A model generated the notes under the pieces. The model saw only the letters and a list, made by a program, of their open reading frames with translations. It was not told the DNA's origin and searched no databases. This document shows positions 16,969 to 26,185 of a stretch of 37,602 bases of DNA, one piece after another (position 1 is the stretch's first letter; every line of letters starts with the position of its first letter). Both the position numbers and the translations under genes were made by a program. This DNA is from Pirellulales bacterium (GTDB taxonomy: Bacteria; Planctomycetota; Planctomycetia; Pirellulales; UBA1268), in the NCBI GenBank assembly GCA_017853835.1, contig JAFMIU010000032.1, positions 1 to 37,602 on the forward strand, given 5' to 3'.

Positions 16969-17603
16969 GGGACGGCTCCGGCTGGCTTCTCCGCCAGGAC
17001 CTCGCGGATGAGCTTCTTGAGGAGATCGACGCGGTCCTGCTGGAGGAGGTGGTAGCCGCCGCGCAGCCTGCCCTCACGGTCGAACACGACACCGCGCTCC
17101 GAATGAACGCCCAGTTCGACGGGCAGTCGGAACAGCGTCGTGCCGACCTTTTCGATCAGCGTGAGGTCGCCCGTCAGAAACTTCCAACGGGCCGGCTTGG
17201 CGTCGAACCGCTCGGCATAGCTGGCGAGCATCTTCGGCGTATCGTTCTCAGGGTCGCAGGTGAGGCTCACCACCATGAAGTCAGGATCGTCGATGTCCCG
17301 AAGGATCTCCGCGATCGCCTGATTCTCCCGGAAGCAGGGACCGGGGCAGCTCGCAAAGAAGATCGCCCCCATCCAGACGCGTCCCTCGAGCGCCGTCGAG
17401 GAAAACTCCTCGCCCGTCTGGTCGGTGAGCGAAAATGGCACGTCGGCCAGTTTCGGCACCACCACGTCGTCTGCTTCAGGCTCGGGCGAGACCTTGCCCA
17501 CGACCGGCGCGGGGCGGGTCGTCGTCTCCGTGGCCGCTTTCTGGCCGCACCCGGCCGCCGACAAGGCCAGCAGCAGGAGAATCACCTCGCACGATGCACG
17601 CAT
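16965..17603 (-). CDS. sco: SCO1/SenC copper-insertion lipoprotein
   Basis: This 212-residue lipoprotein has a short signal ending SAAGC (Cys19). The thioredoxin-fold SCO domain carries the copper ligands CPGPC (Cys86, Cys90) and His167 in GVHSERG, together with the FFASCPGPC strand and the VSLTCDPENDTP segment. Family members deliver copper to the CuA site of cytochrome oxidase subunit II and reduce its cysteines. All three copper ligands are present. It follows the subunit IV gene closely and overlaps the DUF420 gene, so it is clearly part of the oxidase operon. Confidence 0.95.
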   Translation of the reverse strand: MRASCEVILLLLALSAAGCGQKAATETTTRPAPVVGKVSPEPEADDVVVPKLADVPFSLTDQTGEEFSSTALEGRVWMGAIFFASCPGPCFRENQAIAEILRDIDDPDFMVVSLTCDPENDTPKMLASYAERFDAKPARWKFLTGDLTLIEKVGTTLFRLPVELGVHSERGVVFDREGRLRGGYHLLQQDRVDLLKKLIREVLAEKPAGAVP

Positions 17604-17618
17604 GGCTGGCCCGGCAGG

Positions 17619-18107
17619 CTAGTGGGCCGCCGCCTCCACAAATGGTCCTTCCGACGACGCCTTTTCCAGTTCGATCAGGTCGGCGGGACGAGCCATGTGC
17701 ATGGCCCGCTCCTGCGAGACCATGCGATTTCGCATGCCGACGTCGGGGATGAGCATGATCGCCAGGAAGAGGGCCATCATCGCCGCGGGAATGGTGAGCA
17801 CATACTTCCAGTTCGCCTCCCACCAGACGTGCATGAAGAACAGGATCACGAGCATCGCCTTCGTGCACGACACGGCCATCATGAACGCCCACCCAACCTG
17901 CGGCTGATCCCGCCACGGCCAGGCGGGCGAGTAGGTGAAGAACGACATCGTGGTCAGCCCGCAAAGGGCGAGAAACACGAGCACATACTTGCCGAGGCCC
18001 CCGTGGGCGTGATGCTCGCCATGGGCTGCTTCGATCGAGTGCTGCAGCGTCTCGTCGGCCGATTCCCCGGGACGGGTGACGGGGCCGTGGGTTCCGTGGT
18101 CGGACAT
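17619..18107 (-). CDS. Cytochrome c oxidase subunit IV-like protein
   Basis: This 162-residue protein has a His-rich N-terminus (HGEHHAHGG), then three transmembrane helices. Patterns of the prokaryotic COX4 family include YVLVFLALCGLTTMSFF, a TKAMLVILFFMHVWWE helix and a third helix KYVLTIPAAMMALFLAIML. It is an accessory membrane subunit of aa3-type oxidases without redox cofactors. It starts nine bases after subunit III. The C-terminal tail of about 45 residues is soluble. Confidence 0.85.
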   Translation of the reverse strand: MSDHGTHGPVTRPGESADETLQHSIEAAHGEHHAHGGLGKYVLVFLALCGLTTMSFFTYSPAWPWRDQPQVGWAFMMAVSCTKAMLVILFFMHVWWEANWKYVLTIPAAMMALFLAIMLIPDVGMRNRMVSQERAMHMARPADLIELEKASSEGPFVEAAAH

Positions 18108-18116
18108 GAGTGAGGC

Positions 18117-19181
18117 TCAGAAGAGGTAGAGGAGCGGAAACAGGAAGATCCACACAAGATCGACGAAGTGCCAATAGAGGCCGATGTTTTCGATGGCCCC
18201 CGCCCGCTTCGCATTGAGCGTCCAGGTGCACATGATCGCGAACACGAGCAGTCCCACGCCGACGTGAATCGCATGGAAGCCGGTGAGCAGGAAGTAGGTG
18301 CTCGCCCACATGTTGCCGCCGGGGATCACCGTGGGCAGTTTGAGCCACGGGAAGGCGTCGTTGAGGCCGTGGGCCCCGTGACCACCCCCGTGATCCGCTC
18401 CCTCAGCGGGCACCGGCATCACCTGGTCCGCGATCACCGCCATGTCAAACGACTGCTGATCGGGGCTCGCCAGCATCTTTTGAATCTGCTGGAGCGATCG
18501 GCGGGCGGTCACCTGCTCGGCCGTGAGCGACGACTCTGCCACCTCGTCGAGTTCCTTGAGACGGTCGTAGGTTTCGGGCTCCGTCACGCCGTGAAGGGCC
18601 GCCCCCTGGGGCGACCCATGCCAGGCGACGGACCACGCGTACTTCATGGCCGCCCAGGCGTCTTTTGGCTCACGCCGGAGTTCATCGAGCCGGGCTCGCA
18701 CCGCCGAGCCGTAGTAGAGATCGGGCCGCTCGTAGATCCGGCTGTGGGGCATGGCCGGGTAGATGCCGTGGGAAAACTTCGCGCGATACTCGTAGCCCTT
18801 CACACCGAGGAAGAGCCCGCCGAGCACGAGCGTCAAGAGCATCCAGATCTTCGCCAGGCTCGCCTTGTTGGCCCTCGCGGATTCGAGGGCCAACACGATC
18901 GTGACGCTGGAGCAGATCAGCACGAACGTGTTGAAGGCACCGATCGGTTCGGAGAGATGCACGTGGTGAGGCTTCGGCCAGATCGGCGCCCCGAACCGGA
19001 GCACGACGTAACTGCCGAGCAACGCCGCGAAGAACATGATCTCCGTGGAGAGAAACAGCCACATGATCAGCTTGCCGCGGGTGAGCGGGAGGCCGGGCTG
19101 GTACTGAAGCGTCACGTGACCATGGTGGTCGCCATGCCCGTGGTCGTGGCCGTTGGTGATCGAGGCGGCGGAGGCGTTCAT
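18117..19181 (-). CDS. ctaE: Cytochrome c oxidase subunit III with a large soluble insertion
   Basis: This is a 354-residue integral membrane subunit of the aa3 oxidase. N-terminal helices carry [15 protein letters not shown], and C-terminal helices carry [17 protein letters not shown] and a final [17 protein letters not shown], the classic subunit III end. Between helices there is an insertion of about 145 residues (roughly residues 140-285). It is charged, partly helical, and ends in a His/Gly-rich run (residues 261-272). Ordinary bacterial subunit III proteins are 190-270 residues. The N-terminus is also His-rich ([12 protein letters not shown]). The insertion should lie outside the membrane and could dock a partner. 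Confidence 0.95.
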   Translation of the reverse strand: MNASAASITNGHDHGHGDHHGHVTLQYQPGLPLTRGKLIMWLFLSTEIMFFAALLGSYVVLRFGAPIWPKPHHVHLSEPIGAFNTFVLICSSVTIVLALESARANKASLAKIWMLLTLVLGGLFLGVKGYEYRAKFSHGIYPAMPHSRIYERPDLYYGSAVRARLDELRREPKDAWAAMKYAWSVAWHGSPQGAALHGVTEPETYDRLKELDEVAESSLTAEQVTARRSLQQIQKMLASPDQQSFDMAVIADQVMPVPAEGADHGGGHGAHGLNDAFPWLKLPTVIPGGNMWASTYFLLTGFHAIHVGVGLLVFAIMCTWTLNAKRAGAIENIGLYWHFVDLVWIFLFPLLYLF

Positions 19182-19210
19182 GAATCTCGAACTCGAAGAA
19201 GGAACATCGG

Positions 19211-20182
19211 TCAGACCGGTCGCCCAAACACGACCGCCGCAGTGAGCAGGCCGAGCAGGGTTCCGAGGGAAACAAACAGGAGAAAGCGGGCGGAGGCGTC
19301 GTCGCGGCGAATCGCAAACTGCACCGAGGCGCCGACGTAGGCGATCGACGCCACCGTCGCCGCGAGGAAGAGCCGGATGCTACCCGAAGGCACGGCCAGC
19401 ACGAGGCTTGCCGGAACCATGGCGAGGGCCGCGGCGAGCGACTGGCCGGCGGCACGAAGCCCCGATGGATCGACCACCGTGAGCATGCGGAGCCCTGCGG
19501 CCTCATACTGGCGACGGTAGAGCCACGCGATCGCCATGAAGTGCGGAAACTGCCAGAGGTAGAGCACGGTCGCCAGCGACGCCGCCGCCAGAGCCCCTCG
19601 GGCATCGCCCGACGCCAGCCTCGCCGGGCCGTCACCCGCGAGCCAGCCGATCGCCACCGGCAGGGCACCCGCCACCGCCCCAACGGCCGTGTTGAGGGGC
19701 GTGATCCGCTTGAGCGGCGTGTAGAGCGCCACGTAAAGGAGCCACGTGGCGAAGGCCGCCGCGGCGGCCGCCCAGCCGAACGACGCCACGATCATGATCG
19801 AGCCGATGATCAAGGTCACGGCCGACACGAACCAGGCATCGGTGGTGGCCAGCCGACCGGCGACGAGCGGCCGCCGTGCCGTGCGAGGCATGAGCCGATC
19901 GCTGTCGCGTTCGAGGATCTGATTGACGATGCTCGAACTCGCCGCCACCAGCCCCGTTCCGACCAGCAGGCCGGTGAACGCCAGCAGGCTCTCCGGCCGC
20001 CCGGCGGTGAGCCAGAAGGCGGCCACGACCGTCGCCAGCACCATGAGGGCGATTCGCGGACGCACGAGCTGTGACACATCGGCGGCCCATGCCGCCGCGG
20101 TCGGCTGCGCACCATCGCCCTCGAGTGATCCACCGACGATCGCTGCGGATGCGGCCACGTCGCCAGCCATGGGTGGTGTCAT
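19211..20182 (-). CDS. ctaB: Protoheme IX farnesyltransferase (haem O synthase)
   Basis: This 323-residue membrane enzyme adds a farnesyl group to haem b to make haem O. It carries the prenyltransferase signatures [20 protein letters not shown] (the DxxxD and MxRTxxRPL motifs) and a second motif near [22 protein letters not shown], followed by [15 protein letters not shown]. About eight or nine helices are visible. I chose the ATG at 20182 because it overlaps the ctaA stop (ATGA). Longer readings run backwards through ctaA. It works with ctaA to supply haem A to the oxidase encoded on both sides. Confidence 0.95.
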   Translation of the reverse strand: MTPPMAGDVAASAAIVGGSLEGDGAQPTAAAWAADVSQLVRPRIALMVLATVVAAFWLTAGRPESLLAFTGLLVGTGLVAASSSIVNQILERDSDRLMPRTARRPLVAGRLATTDAWFVSAVTLIIGSIMIVASFGWAAAAAAFATWLLYVALYTPLKRITPLNTAVGAVAGALPVAIGWLAGDGPARLASGDARGALAAASLATVLYLWQFPHFMAIAWLYRRQYEAAGLRMLTVVDPSGLRAAGQSLAAALAMVPASLVLAVPSGSIRLFLAATVASIAYVGASVQFAIRRDDASARFLLFVSLGTLLGLLTAAVVFGRPV

Positions 20183-21144
20183 GCGAAGGCCCTCGACTGC
20201 GAGGAACTGCCCGCCGCTGACGCTGACGTCACGGCACGCCATCCACCTGCATCGATGGCTAGCACCACCGAGGACGCGAGGATGAGCATGCCGAGCACGA
20301 CGTGTCCGGTGACGACCATCGCGCTCCACACGCTTCGGGCGCGAAGCGGCTCGGAGAGCCACGACTCGGGCACGAGTCCGGCGGGCATGCCCCAGCTCAC
20401 CACCCATGCCCCCAGGCCGAGGAGCAGTTGCAGCACCACAAGCGCGACGATTCCGCGCGACCAACGCCTCGACGACAGGCTGCCGTCGATCCCCACCGAC
20501 GATGCACTCGCGACGGCAAACACCGTCACGGCGAAGGCCCCGAGGATGTGCAGGCCGACCAGCCCACGAAAAACGCTTGGACTGACCGCCGCATCGAGAT
20601 GGCGAAGCTGCGCGCCGGCAACGAGCTGGAGGTAGGAGGCGACCACGAGCGCCACAGGCAGCCGCGACAGCCGCGTGCCCTGCTCCGACGACCGCCGCGA
20701 AAGACAGGCGATCGCCACCGCCACGGCGAAGAAGAGGGGGCCGGTGCAGGCGTGAACCTTCGCGACGGTCTTGTCGTCGAGCAGCACACGCGCCCCGCCA
20801 AGGGCCCCCTGCACCACCACCAACGCCACGGCCGCCATCGCCAGCCACTTCACCATCGGCCTGGCCGATGACCGCCAGGCTACGGCCGCGAGCACGAGGG
20901 TGACCATTCCGGCAAGGGCTCCGAGCAGTCGATGCCCGTGCTCCAGAAAGAGGTCCCACGGGCCCTGAAGCCAGTCGGCCCACGGGTAGAGGAGCAGGTT
21001 GTGGCCGTAGGTGCCCGGCCAGTCGGGAACGGCCATCGCCGCTTCATACGTCGTGACCAGCGCCCCGAACGACAACAGCACGGCCGTGACGCCCACCAGC
21101 AGGCAGGCGACAAGGTGCGTCCAGTTGAAACTTCGGCCTGTCAT
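20179..21144 (-). CDS. ctaA: Haem A synthase (CtaA/COX15 type)
   Basis: This is a 321-residue membrane protein with about eight helices. It oxidises the C8 methyl group of haem O to make haem A. The expected histidines are present: LEHGHRLLGALAG in the first half, KVHACTGPLFFAVAVA after the loop, and two in the second half (LHILGAFAVTVF and GHVVLGMLILAS). The loop ALVTTYEAAMAVPDWPGTYG near the N-terminus is typical of planctomycete and COX15-like forms. It lies between oxidase subunit I and ctaB, its stop overlapping the ctaB start. Confidence 0.93.
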   Translation of the reverse strand: MTGRSFNWTHLVACLLVGVTAVLLSFGALVTTYEAAMAVPDWPGTYGHNLLLYPWADWLQGPWDLFLEHGHRLLGALAGMVTLVLAAVAWRSSARPMVKWLAMAAVALVVVQGALGGARVLLDDKTVAKVHACTGPLFFAVAVAIACLSRRSSEQGTRLSRLPVALVVASYLQLVAGAQLRHLDAAVSPSVFRGLVGLHILGAFAVTVFAVASASSVGIDGSLSSRRWSRGIVALVVLQLLLGLGAWVVSWGMPAGLVPESWLSEPLRARSVWSAMVVTGHVVLGMLILASSVVLAIDAGGWRAVTSASAAGSSSQSRAFA

Positions 21145-21190
21145 CGGTGGCGTGGGATCGGCAAACGGGAAGCGGACGGTCGGTCGCCCA

Positions 21191-23017
21191 TCAGTGGGCG
21201 GCGGCAGCCGCTGCCGCAGCGGCCTGGTTGGGCGGATCGGTCTGCATCAGATGGTCCTTCTCCACCCCGGGCACGGAGTATTCGTAGGGGCCACGATGCA
21301 CCACCGGCTGGAAGTCGAAGTTGCCGTGGCCCGGAGGACTCGGCGCGATCCACTCGAGCGTGTTGGCGTTCCACGGGTTTCGGCCAGCCCGAGGACCCCA
21401 GAACATGCTGTAGATGAAGTTGGCCGCGAAGATCACCTGCGTCGCCACCATCCCGATGGCGCACCACGTCATGAAGGCGTTCATCGGCTGGAGATGATGA
21501 AACGTCTCGTAGTGATAGGCATCGGCAAGCCGGCGAGGAAACCCGACGGCCCCGAGAATGTGCATGGTGAAGAAGGTGCCGTTGAGGAAGATGAACGTGA
21601 GGAAGAAGTGAACCTTCCCCCAAAACTCGTTCATCGTCCGACCGAACATCTTGGGAAACCAGAAGTAGATTCCCGCAAACACGCCCATCGCCGTGCCGGC
21701 GAAGAGCACGTAATGGAAGTGGGCCACGATGAAGTAGGTGTCGTGGATGAAGATGTCGACCGGCGTCGCGGCCATGAAGATGCCCGACAGGCCACCGATG
21801 ATGAACATCGACACGAACGACAGGGCGAAGAGCATCGCCGTCGTGAACTGAATCCGACCGCCCCACAGGGTGCCGAGCCAGTTGAACGTCTTCACGGCAC
21901 TCGGAAGGGCGATCATCATCGTCGACACCATGAAGGTGATGCCGAGCGCCGGGTTCATGCCCGACATGAACATATGGTGCCCCCAAACGATGAAGCCGAG
22001 GCCCGCGATGCCGGCGATCGAGTAGACCATCGGCCGGTAACCGAACAGCGGCTTCCTGGCGAAGACGGTCAGGATGTCGCTCACCATGCCCATCGCCGGC
22101 AGGATCATGATGTAGACCGCCGGGTGGCTGTAGAACCAGAAGAGGTGCTGCCACAGGAGCGGCTGGCCGCCACCGGCCCCCGCGATCGCGTTGTTGATGA
22201 CGTTGCCCTCGGGCGAGAAGAAACCCGTTCCAAGCATCCGGTCGCTGAGTTGCATGAAGCCGGCAGCCGTGAGCACCGGCAGCGCGAAGGCCTGGAGGAT
22301 GGCCGTGATGAACATGCCCCAGATGGTCATCGGGAGCCGAAACATCGTCATGCCGGGGGCCCGCATGAGAATGATGGTCGTCATGTAGTTCACGCTGCCG
22401 AGCATGCTCGACACGCCGACAAACGTGAGGCCCAGAAGCCAGAGCGTCTGCCCCATCGAACTCGCGGGGGACGAGGCCGGATTGGTCGAGAGCGTCGGGT
22501 AGCTCGTCCAGCCGCCGGAGGCCGCGCCTCCCTCCACGAAGAAGCTCGCCCCAAAGCAGATGAAGGCGGGCCACATGAACCAGTACGACAGCATGTTGAG
22601 CGTCGGAAACGCCATGTCGTCGGCACCGATCATGAGCGGGATCAGGAAGTTGCCGAAGGCGCCGGCGAGGATCGGGATGATCACCAGGAAGATCATCACC
22701 GAGGCATGCATCGTGAAGAGCATGGTGTAGAACTCGGGCGACATCTGCCCGCCCTCCTGGGCGAAGAGCTTCCCGAGCACCGGCACATCGGACCACGGCC
22801 AGGCCACCTGCCACCGCACGGCCAGCGCCAGAAGGCCGCCGACCAGGAACCAGAGCAGCGTCGAAAACAGGAACTGCAGCCCGATGACCTTGTGGTCTTT
22901 CGAGAAAACGTAGGTCGAGAGGAAGTGCGACAGGCCGCCCTGTGCGTGCCCGTGGGCATGGGGGGCCGCATGGCCGTGATCGACGGCGGGCGTGACGGCG
23001 GTGGTCGGCGGGGTCAT
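21191..23017 (-). CDS. ctaD: Cytochrome c oxidase subunit I (aa3-type, A2 subclass)
   Basis: This is a 608-residue catalytic subunit that reduces oxygen at the haem a3-CuB centre and pumps protons. Haem and copper ligands are visible: His104 (FTMHASVM), His298 and cross-linked Tyr302 in YSHPAVY, His347-His348 (WGHHMF), and His433 and His435 (VAHFHY). The YSHP motif in place of GHPE marks the A2 subclass, whose D-channel lacks the membrane glutamate. Lys322 in RKPLFGY fits the K-channel region. The N-terminus is His/Ala-rich. I chose the ATG at 23017 because GGAGG lies upstream. The longer frame overlaps the subunit II end region without domain content. Confidence 0.97.
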   Translation of the reverse strand: MTPPTTAVTPAVDHGHAAPHAHGHAQGGLSHFLSTYVFSKDHKVIGLQFLFSTLLWFLVGGLLALAVRWQVAWPWSDVPVLGKLFAQEGGQMSPEFYTMLFTMHASVMIFLVIIPILAGAFGNFLIPLMIGADDMAFPTLNMLSYWFMWPAFICFGASFFVEGGAASGGWTSYPTLSTNPASSPASSMGQTLWLLGLTFVGVSSMLGSVNYMTTIILMRAPGMTMFRLPMTIWGMFITAILQAFALPVLTAAGFMQLSDRMLGTGFFSPEGNVINNAIAGAGGGQPLLWQHLFWFYSHPAVYIMILPAMGMVSDILTVFARKPLFGYRPMVYSIAGIAGLGFIVWGHHMFMSGMNPALGITFMVSTMMIALPSAVKTFNWLGTLWGGRIQFTTAMLFALSFVSMFIIGGLSGIFMAATPVDIFIHDTYFIVAHFHYVLFAGTAMGVFAGIYFWFPKMFGRTMNEFWGKVHFFLTFIFLNGTFFTMHILGAVGFPRRLADAYHYETFHHLQPMNAFMTWCAIGMVATQVIFAANFIYSMFWGPRAGRNPWNANTLEWIAPSPPGHGNFDFQPVVHRGPYEYSVPGVEKDHLMQTDPPNQAAAAAAAAAH

Positions 23018-23060
23018 TGTGGGATCCTCCGGTGCGTCGAACTGATCGGCGTGTGTCTGG

Positions 23061-23855
23061 TCATTCGGCAGCCACGTCGGCTTCGGCCGGCGGCTGGGTG
23101 GCCTGCTGCTCGGCATACTTCCGCTCGAGCCAAGACTCGAACTCGGGCCGCGACTCGAACGTCACTCGCCCCTTCATCTTGTAGTGGCCCCAGCCGCAGA
23201 GTTCGGCGCACACGATGTCGAACTGGCCGACTTCGCGGGCCTTGAACCATACGGGGATCTTCATGCCCGGCACGGCGTCCTGCTTGATGCGCAGGTTGGG
23301 CAGGAAGAAGGAGTGGAGCACGTCCATGCTCTTGAGCTGAATCAGCACATCCTCGTCGACGGGCAGGTGAAGGTCGTTCACGACGAAGAGGTCATCGGCG
23401 GTGCCGAGCGTGCCGTCGCGGCCGGGATACCGCAGTCGCCATTCGAACTGCCGGGCGATCACCTCGACGGTCGGCGCCATCGACGGGCGTCGCATCTTCA
23501 CGTCGGCCCACGCATTCATCTGGTAGATGGCGAGGAAGACGAGCGTTGCGGCGGGAATGATCGTCCACACCACTTCGAGCGTGTGGCTTCCCTGGATGTA
23601 GGTCGCATGGCCCTCCTGATTGTTGCGGTCGTACTTCCACATGAACCAAAACAGCAGGAACTCGGTCACGACGAACACGACGCCGGTGAGAACAAGGATG
23701 AAGTAGAAGAGCGAGTCGATCGCCGCACCGTGCGTCGACACGTCCTTCGGCAGCCAGTGGTCGTAGAAGGGCGAGATGGCGAACGTCGCCACGCCCAACA
23801 CCGGAACGGCGAGGAAGAGCAGAGCCCAGAAGATGCCGCCAATGCGTTTGAACAC
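23061..23855 (-). CDS. ctaC: Cytochrome c oxidase subunit II with CuA site
   Basis: This is a 264-residue subunit that accepts electrons at a binuclear copper centre. The two transmembrane helices are followed by the cupredoxin domain with CuA ligands His181 (VLHSFF), Cys216 and Cys220 with Glu218 between them (CAELC), His224 and Met227. QFEWRLRYPG is the usual electron-entry region. No cytochrome c domain is fused to the end. I prefer the GTG at 23855, eight bases after GGAG. A longer frame from 23954 would overlap the preceding gene by 47 bp and add a charged tail. Its electron donor is likely one of the neighbouring cytochrome or cupredoxin products. Confidence 0.95.
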   Translation of the reverse strand: MFKRIGGIFWALLFLAVPVLGVATFAISPFYDHWLPKDVSTHGAAIDSLFYFILVLTGVVFVVTEFLLFWFMWKYDRNNQEGHATYIQGSHTLEVVWTIIPAATLVFLAIYQMNAWADVKMRRPSMAPTVEVIARQFEWRLRYPGRDGTLGTADDLFVVNDLHLPVDEDVLIQLKSMDVLHSFFLPNLRIKQDAVPGMKIPVWFKAREVGQFDIVCAELCGWGHYKMKGRVTFESRPEFESWLERKYAEQQATQPPAEADVAAE

Positions 23856-23863
23856 GTCGAAAA

Positions 23864-23867
23864 CTCC
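23864..23867 (-). promoter_or_regulatory. Shine-Dalgarno supporting the GTG start of ctaC
   Basis: GGAG on the minus strand lies eight bases before the GTG at 23855 and favours this start over the ATG at 23954, which lies within the preceding gene. Confidence 0.55.
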
Positions 23868-23907
23868 GTCGTCCTTCAGATCGTCGTGACCATCATCCCG
23901 CGTCGCC

Positions 23908-25236
23908 TCAGAATCGATCCTTCGCCACCATGGGCCGATCGGCGCCGAGCTCACCGTCCATCTCGTAGGGAAGCGAGCGGATGTAGTTCACCAGGTGCCA
24001 GATTTCCTCGTCGGCCACGCTGCCCTTGCCACCCGGTCCCGATGGGCCGACACCCGGCATCGGGGCGCCGTTGATGCCGGTGTAGAGCCGCCGGTAGAGG
24101 TCGATCGGGCGACGGCCGCCGCGGTAGTGACCGATCCGCAGGTTCCGAGGGGGAATGGTTCGGGGCCGGAGGGCATCCCCCTCCAGCACATGGGCAAACG
24201 AGTCGAGCCACGCCGACCGGGCACGGTGGTCGGCCAGGGCATCGGAGCTCATGCCACCGGTGGCGGCCTCCTTCGAGGAAAGAAGCCCGACGGCCACTTC
24301 GGCACTCACGGCCACGATCGCCTTGTTCCAGTCGTCGTAATCGTTGGCCTGGCCGTCGCCGAGGGCGGTGACCCCGTGGCACTTCACACACCCGCCGTCT
24401 CCAAGAAACAGCGCCTTCCCGCGGGCCACCGAGTCGCGATTGGCAAGATCGTTGCCGGGGAGGTTGAAATCGACACCGGCCGGAATCGCCGCCACGGGAA
24501 TCCGGGCATCGGCCGCACCCTGCCACTTCTCGGCGATCGGGGTGAGAACCTCGTCGACCAGAAACTCCTTCGTGGTCGGCAGCGCTTCATCCGCGCCCAG
24601 TTCCTGTTCGGCGTAGGTGAACAGCGCGATCTCGGCCTCGCCTCGCATGCTCAGATACTTCACATACTCGGCGAGCGCATCGACCTGGGCCGGGGGCAGA
24701 AGGGCGAAGGACGGCATCGAGGTGCCGATCACGCCCTCGTGCAGCAGCCGCACGAGATCGTCGTGGGTCGGCTTGGCATCGCGCCAGGTGCTCTTGAACT
24801 TGAACTTCCCCTGTCGGTAATCACGGGGATACGGATTGAGAAACGCCGCAGTCGGCCCCATACCGTCGCCCGAGATGCCGTGGCAATGGGCGCAGTGCTC
24901 GCGATAGAGGCCGTTTTTCCGGCCCACGATGTCGCTGCGCACGGGCCCCGCCGCCAGCTGCAGCTTCGCCAGATCGAGGCCCGTCTCCGGAAGGGCGACC
25001 GGTTCGTCAGGCGTGCCGAACATCGCCTCGAGAATCGTCGCCACCTGCTGCTGCCGCTCGCGCGACCACGACGCCCAGGGCTTCTCCAGACCAGACTCGG
25101 GAACCGTGGCCTTCGTGGCCTGCACCATGTTGAGCCGGAACGAGGCCGGCGGGGTCTTTCCGCAGCCAACGGCGGCGACCGTGACGATCGCGATGATCGC
25201 GGCCACGAAACGATGCGAGGGGGACGACTGTCTCAT
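23908..25236 (-). CDS. Di-haem cytochrome c lipoprotein
   Basis: This is a 442-residue protein starting at the ATG at 25236. A signal with a weak lipobox (AAVGC, Cys25) precedes two class I cytochrome c domains. Haem 1 is bound at CAHCH (115-119) with a likely distal Met174 in GTSMPSF. Haem 2 is bound at CVKCH (283-287) with a likely Met393 in GAPMPG. Aromatic and DEEIWHLVNYIRSL patterns close the second domain. It lies between the cupredoxin genes and oxidase subunit II, so it probably carries electrons to the CuA site from the periplasmic side. A longer frame upstream adds 45 residues with no signal character. Confidence 0.92.
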   Translation of the reverse strand: MRQSSPSHRFVAAIIAIVTVAAVGCGKTPPASFRLNMVQATKATVPESGLEKPWASWSRERQQQVATILEAMFGTPDEPVALPETGLDLAKLQLAAGPVRSDIVGRKNGLYREHCAHCHGISGDGMGPTAAFLNPYPRDYRQGKFKFKSTWRDAKPTHDDLVRLLHEGVIGTSMPSFALLPPAQVDALAEYVKYLSMRGEAEIALFTYAEQELGADEALPTTKEFLVDEVLTPIAEKWQGAADARIPVAAIPAGVDFNLPGNDLANRDSVARGKALFLGDGGCVKCHGVTALGDGQANDYDDWNKAIVAVSAEVAVGLLSSKEAATGGMSSDALADHRARSAWLDSFAHVLEGDALRPRTIPPRNLRIGHYRGGRRPIDLYRRLYTGINGAPMPGVGPSGPGGKGSVADEEIWHLVNYIRSLPYEMDGELGADRPMVAKDRF

Positions 25237-25274
25237 GGGTCTTTGGTGTCGGGGGAAGCAGGGGGTGTGGGCGA

Positions 25275-26162
25275 TCACGTTCCGATGGCTGAGGCCGGCA
25301 CGTCGAGCACGCCGAGATCCTTGATTTCGTCGGCTTGCAAGGTGAGCGTGAATCGTCCTTTGGGATTCCACTTCAGCTCCGGCTGCTCGAGCACGAGCCC
25401 GCCGCCGGAGCCGGTTGATCGCGCGTGCCAGACCTGAAACTCGAGCGGCTCGCCCGCCGGCAGATCGGGAATCTCAAACGACCCGTCAGCGGACGACACC
25501 GCGACATAGCCGTCTTTGCGGAAAATCATGTACGCCTTCATCCAGGGATGGATGTTGCAGGTGGCCGGCCGAGGCATGCCCATCTCGCCGGCGGCCGTGT
25601 AGGTCGTGCCCTGACCGGCCGGGATCAGCTGGTTGAAGCTCGTGCCGTCGATGTTGGTGTTGTGGCCCACCGTGTCGCTGTTGCGCACGTCGATCGGCTG
25701 GCCGACGCGGGCCACCAGCACCGGCGTCAGGAACTCGCAGTTTCTCTGGTCAAACACCACCGGCGTGGTGGGGACGGGATTCTTCACCCGGCTCGACTTC
25801 CGCACGAACACCACCACGTCGGCGAGTCCCTTGCTGGACGTGTCGACGCGAAGCGACTGGTCGAACAACTTCGACATCTTCCCGCACACTTCCGTGTCTT
25901 TGTCGACCACGAGCGGCTTGGGCTGGCCGGGGTCACCCGCAAACACAAACCGGCCCTTCAGGCCACCCCACCCGGTGCCACTCACCTGGGCCTCCCCTGC
26001 ACCACCACCGGCCCCTGCAGCCACGGTTGTCAGGCCTTCACGGATCGTGATGGCCGCGGCAGCATCGGCGACGGGGGCTTCGATTCTCGGACGACTGCAC
26101 CCCGACACGGCGGCGGCGAGGCCGAGAACACACAACGGAGCGAACCGGGTGGAAAGGGTCAT
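25275..26162 (-). CDS. Cupredoxin-domain lipoprotein
   Basis: This 295-residue lipoprotein has a good lipobox (AVSGC, Cys22). A first domain begins GGLKGRFVFAGD and contains DKDTEVCGK. The cupredoxin fold follows with type 1 copper ligands His167 (TVGHN), Cys202, His205 and Met208 in CNIHPWMK. A C-terminal segment YVAVSSADGSFEIPDLPAGE resembles a carboxypeptidase-regulatory strand module. The layout matches the preceding gene, so the two are tandem paralogues. It probably shuttles electrons between cytochromes on the periplasmic face. A GTG at 26189 overlaps the upstream stop (GTGA) and could be the coupled start. The ATG at 26162 gives the cleaner signal peptide. Confidence 0.85.
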   Translation of the reverse strand: MTLSTRFAPLCVLGLAAAVSGCSRPRIEAPVADAAAAITIREGLTTVAAGAGGGAGEAQVSGTGWGGLKGRFVFAGDPGQPKPLVVDKDTEVCGKMSKLFDQSLRVDTSSKGLADVVVFVRKSSRVKNPVPTTPVVFDQRNCEFLTPVLVARVGQPIDVRNSDTVGHNTNIDGTSFNQLIPAGQGTTYTAAGEMGMPRPATCNIHPWMKAYMIFRKDGYVAVSSADGSFEIPDLPAGEPLEFQVWHARSTGSGGGLVLEQPELKWNPKGRFTLTLQADEIKDLGVLDVPASAIGT

Positions 26163-26185
26163 GGAGGAATGGGCTCGTCTCGGGT

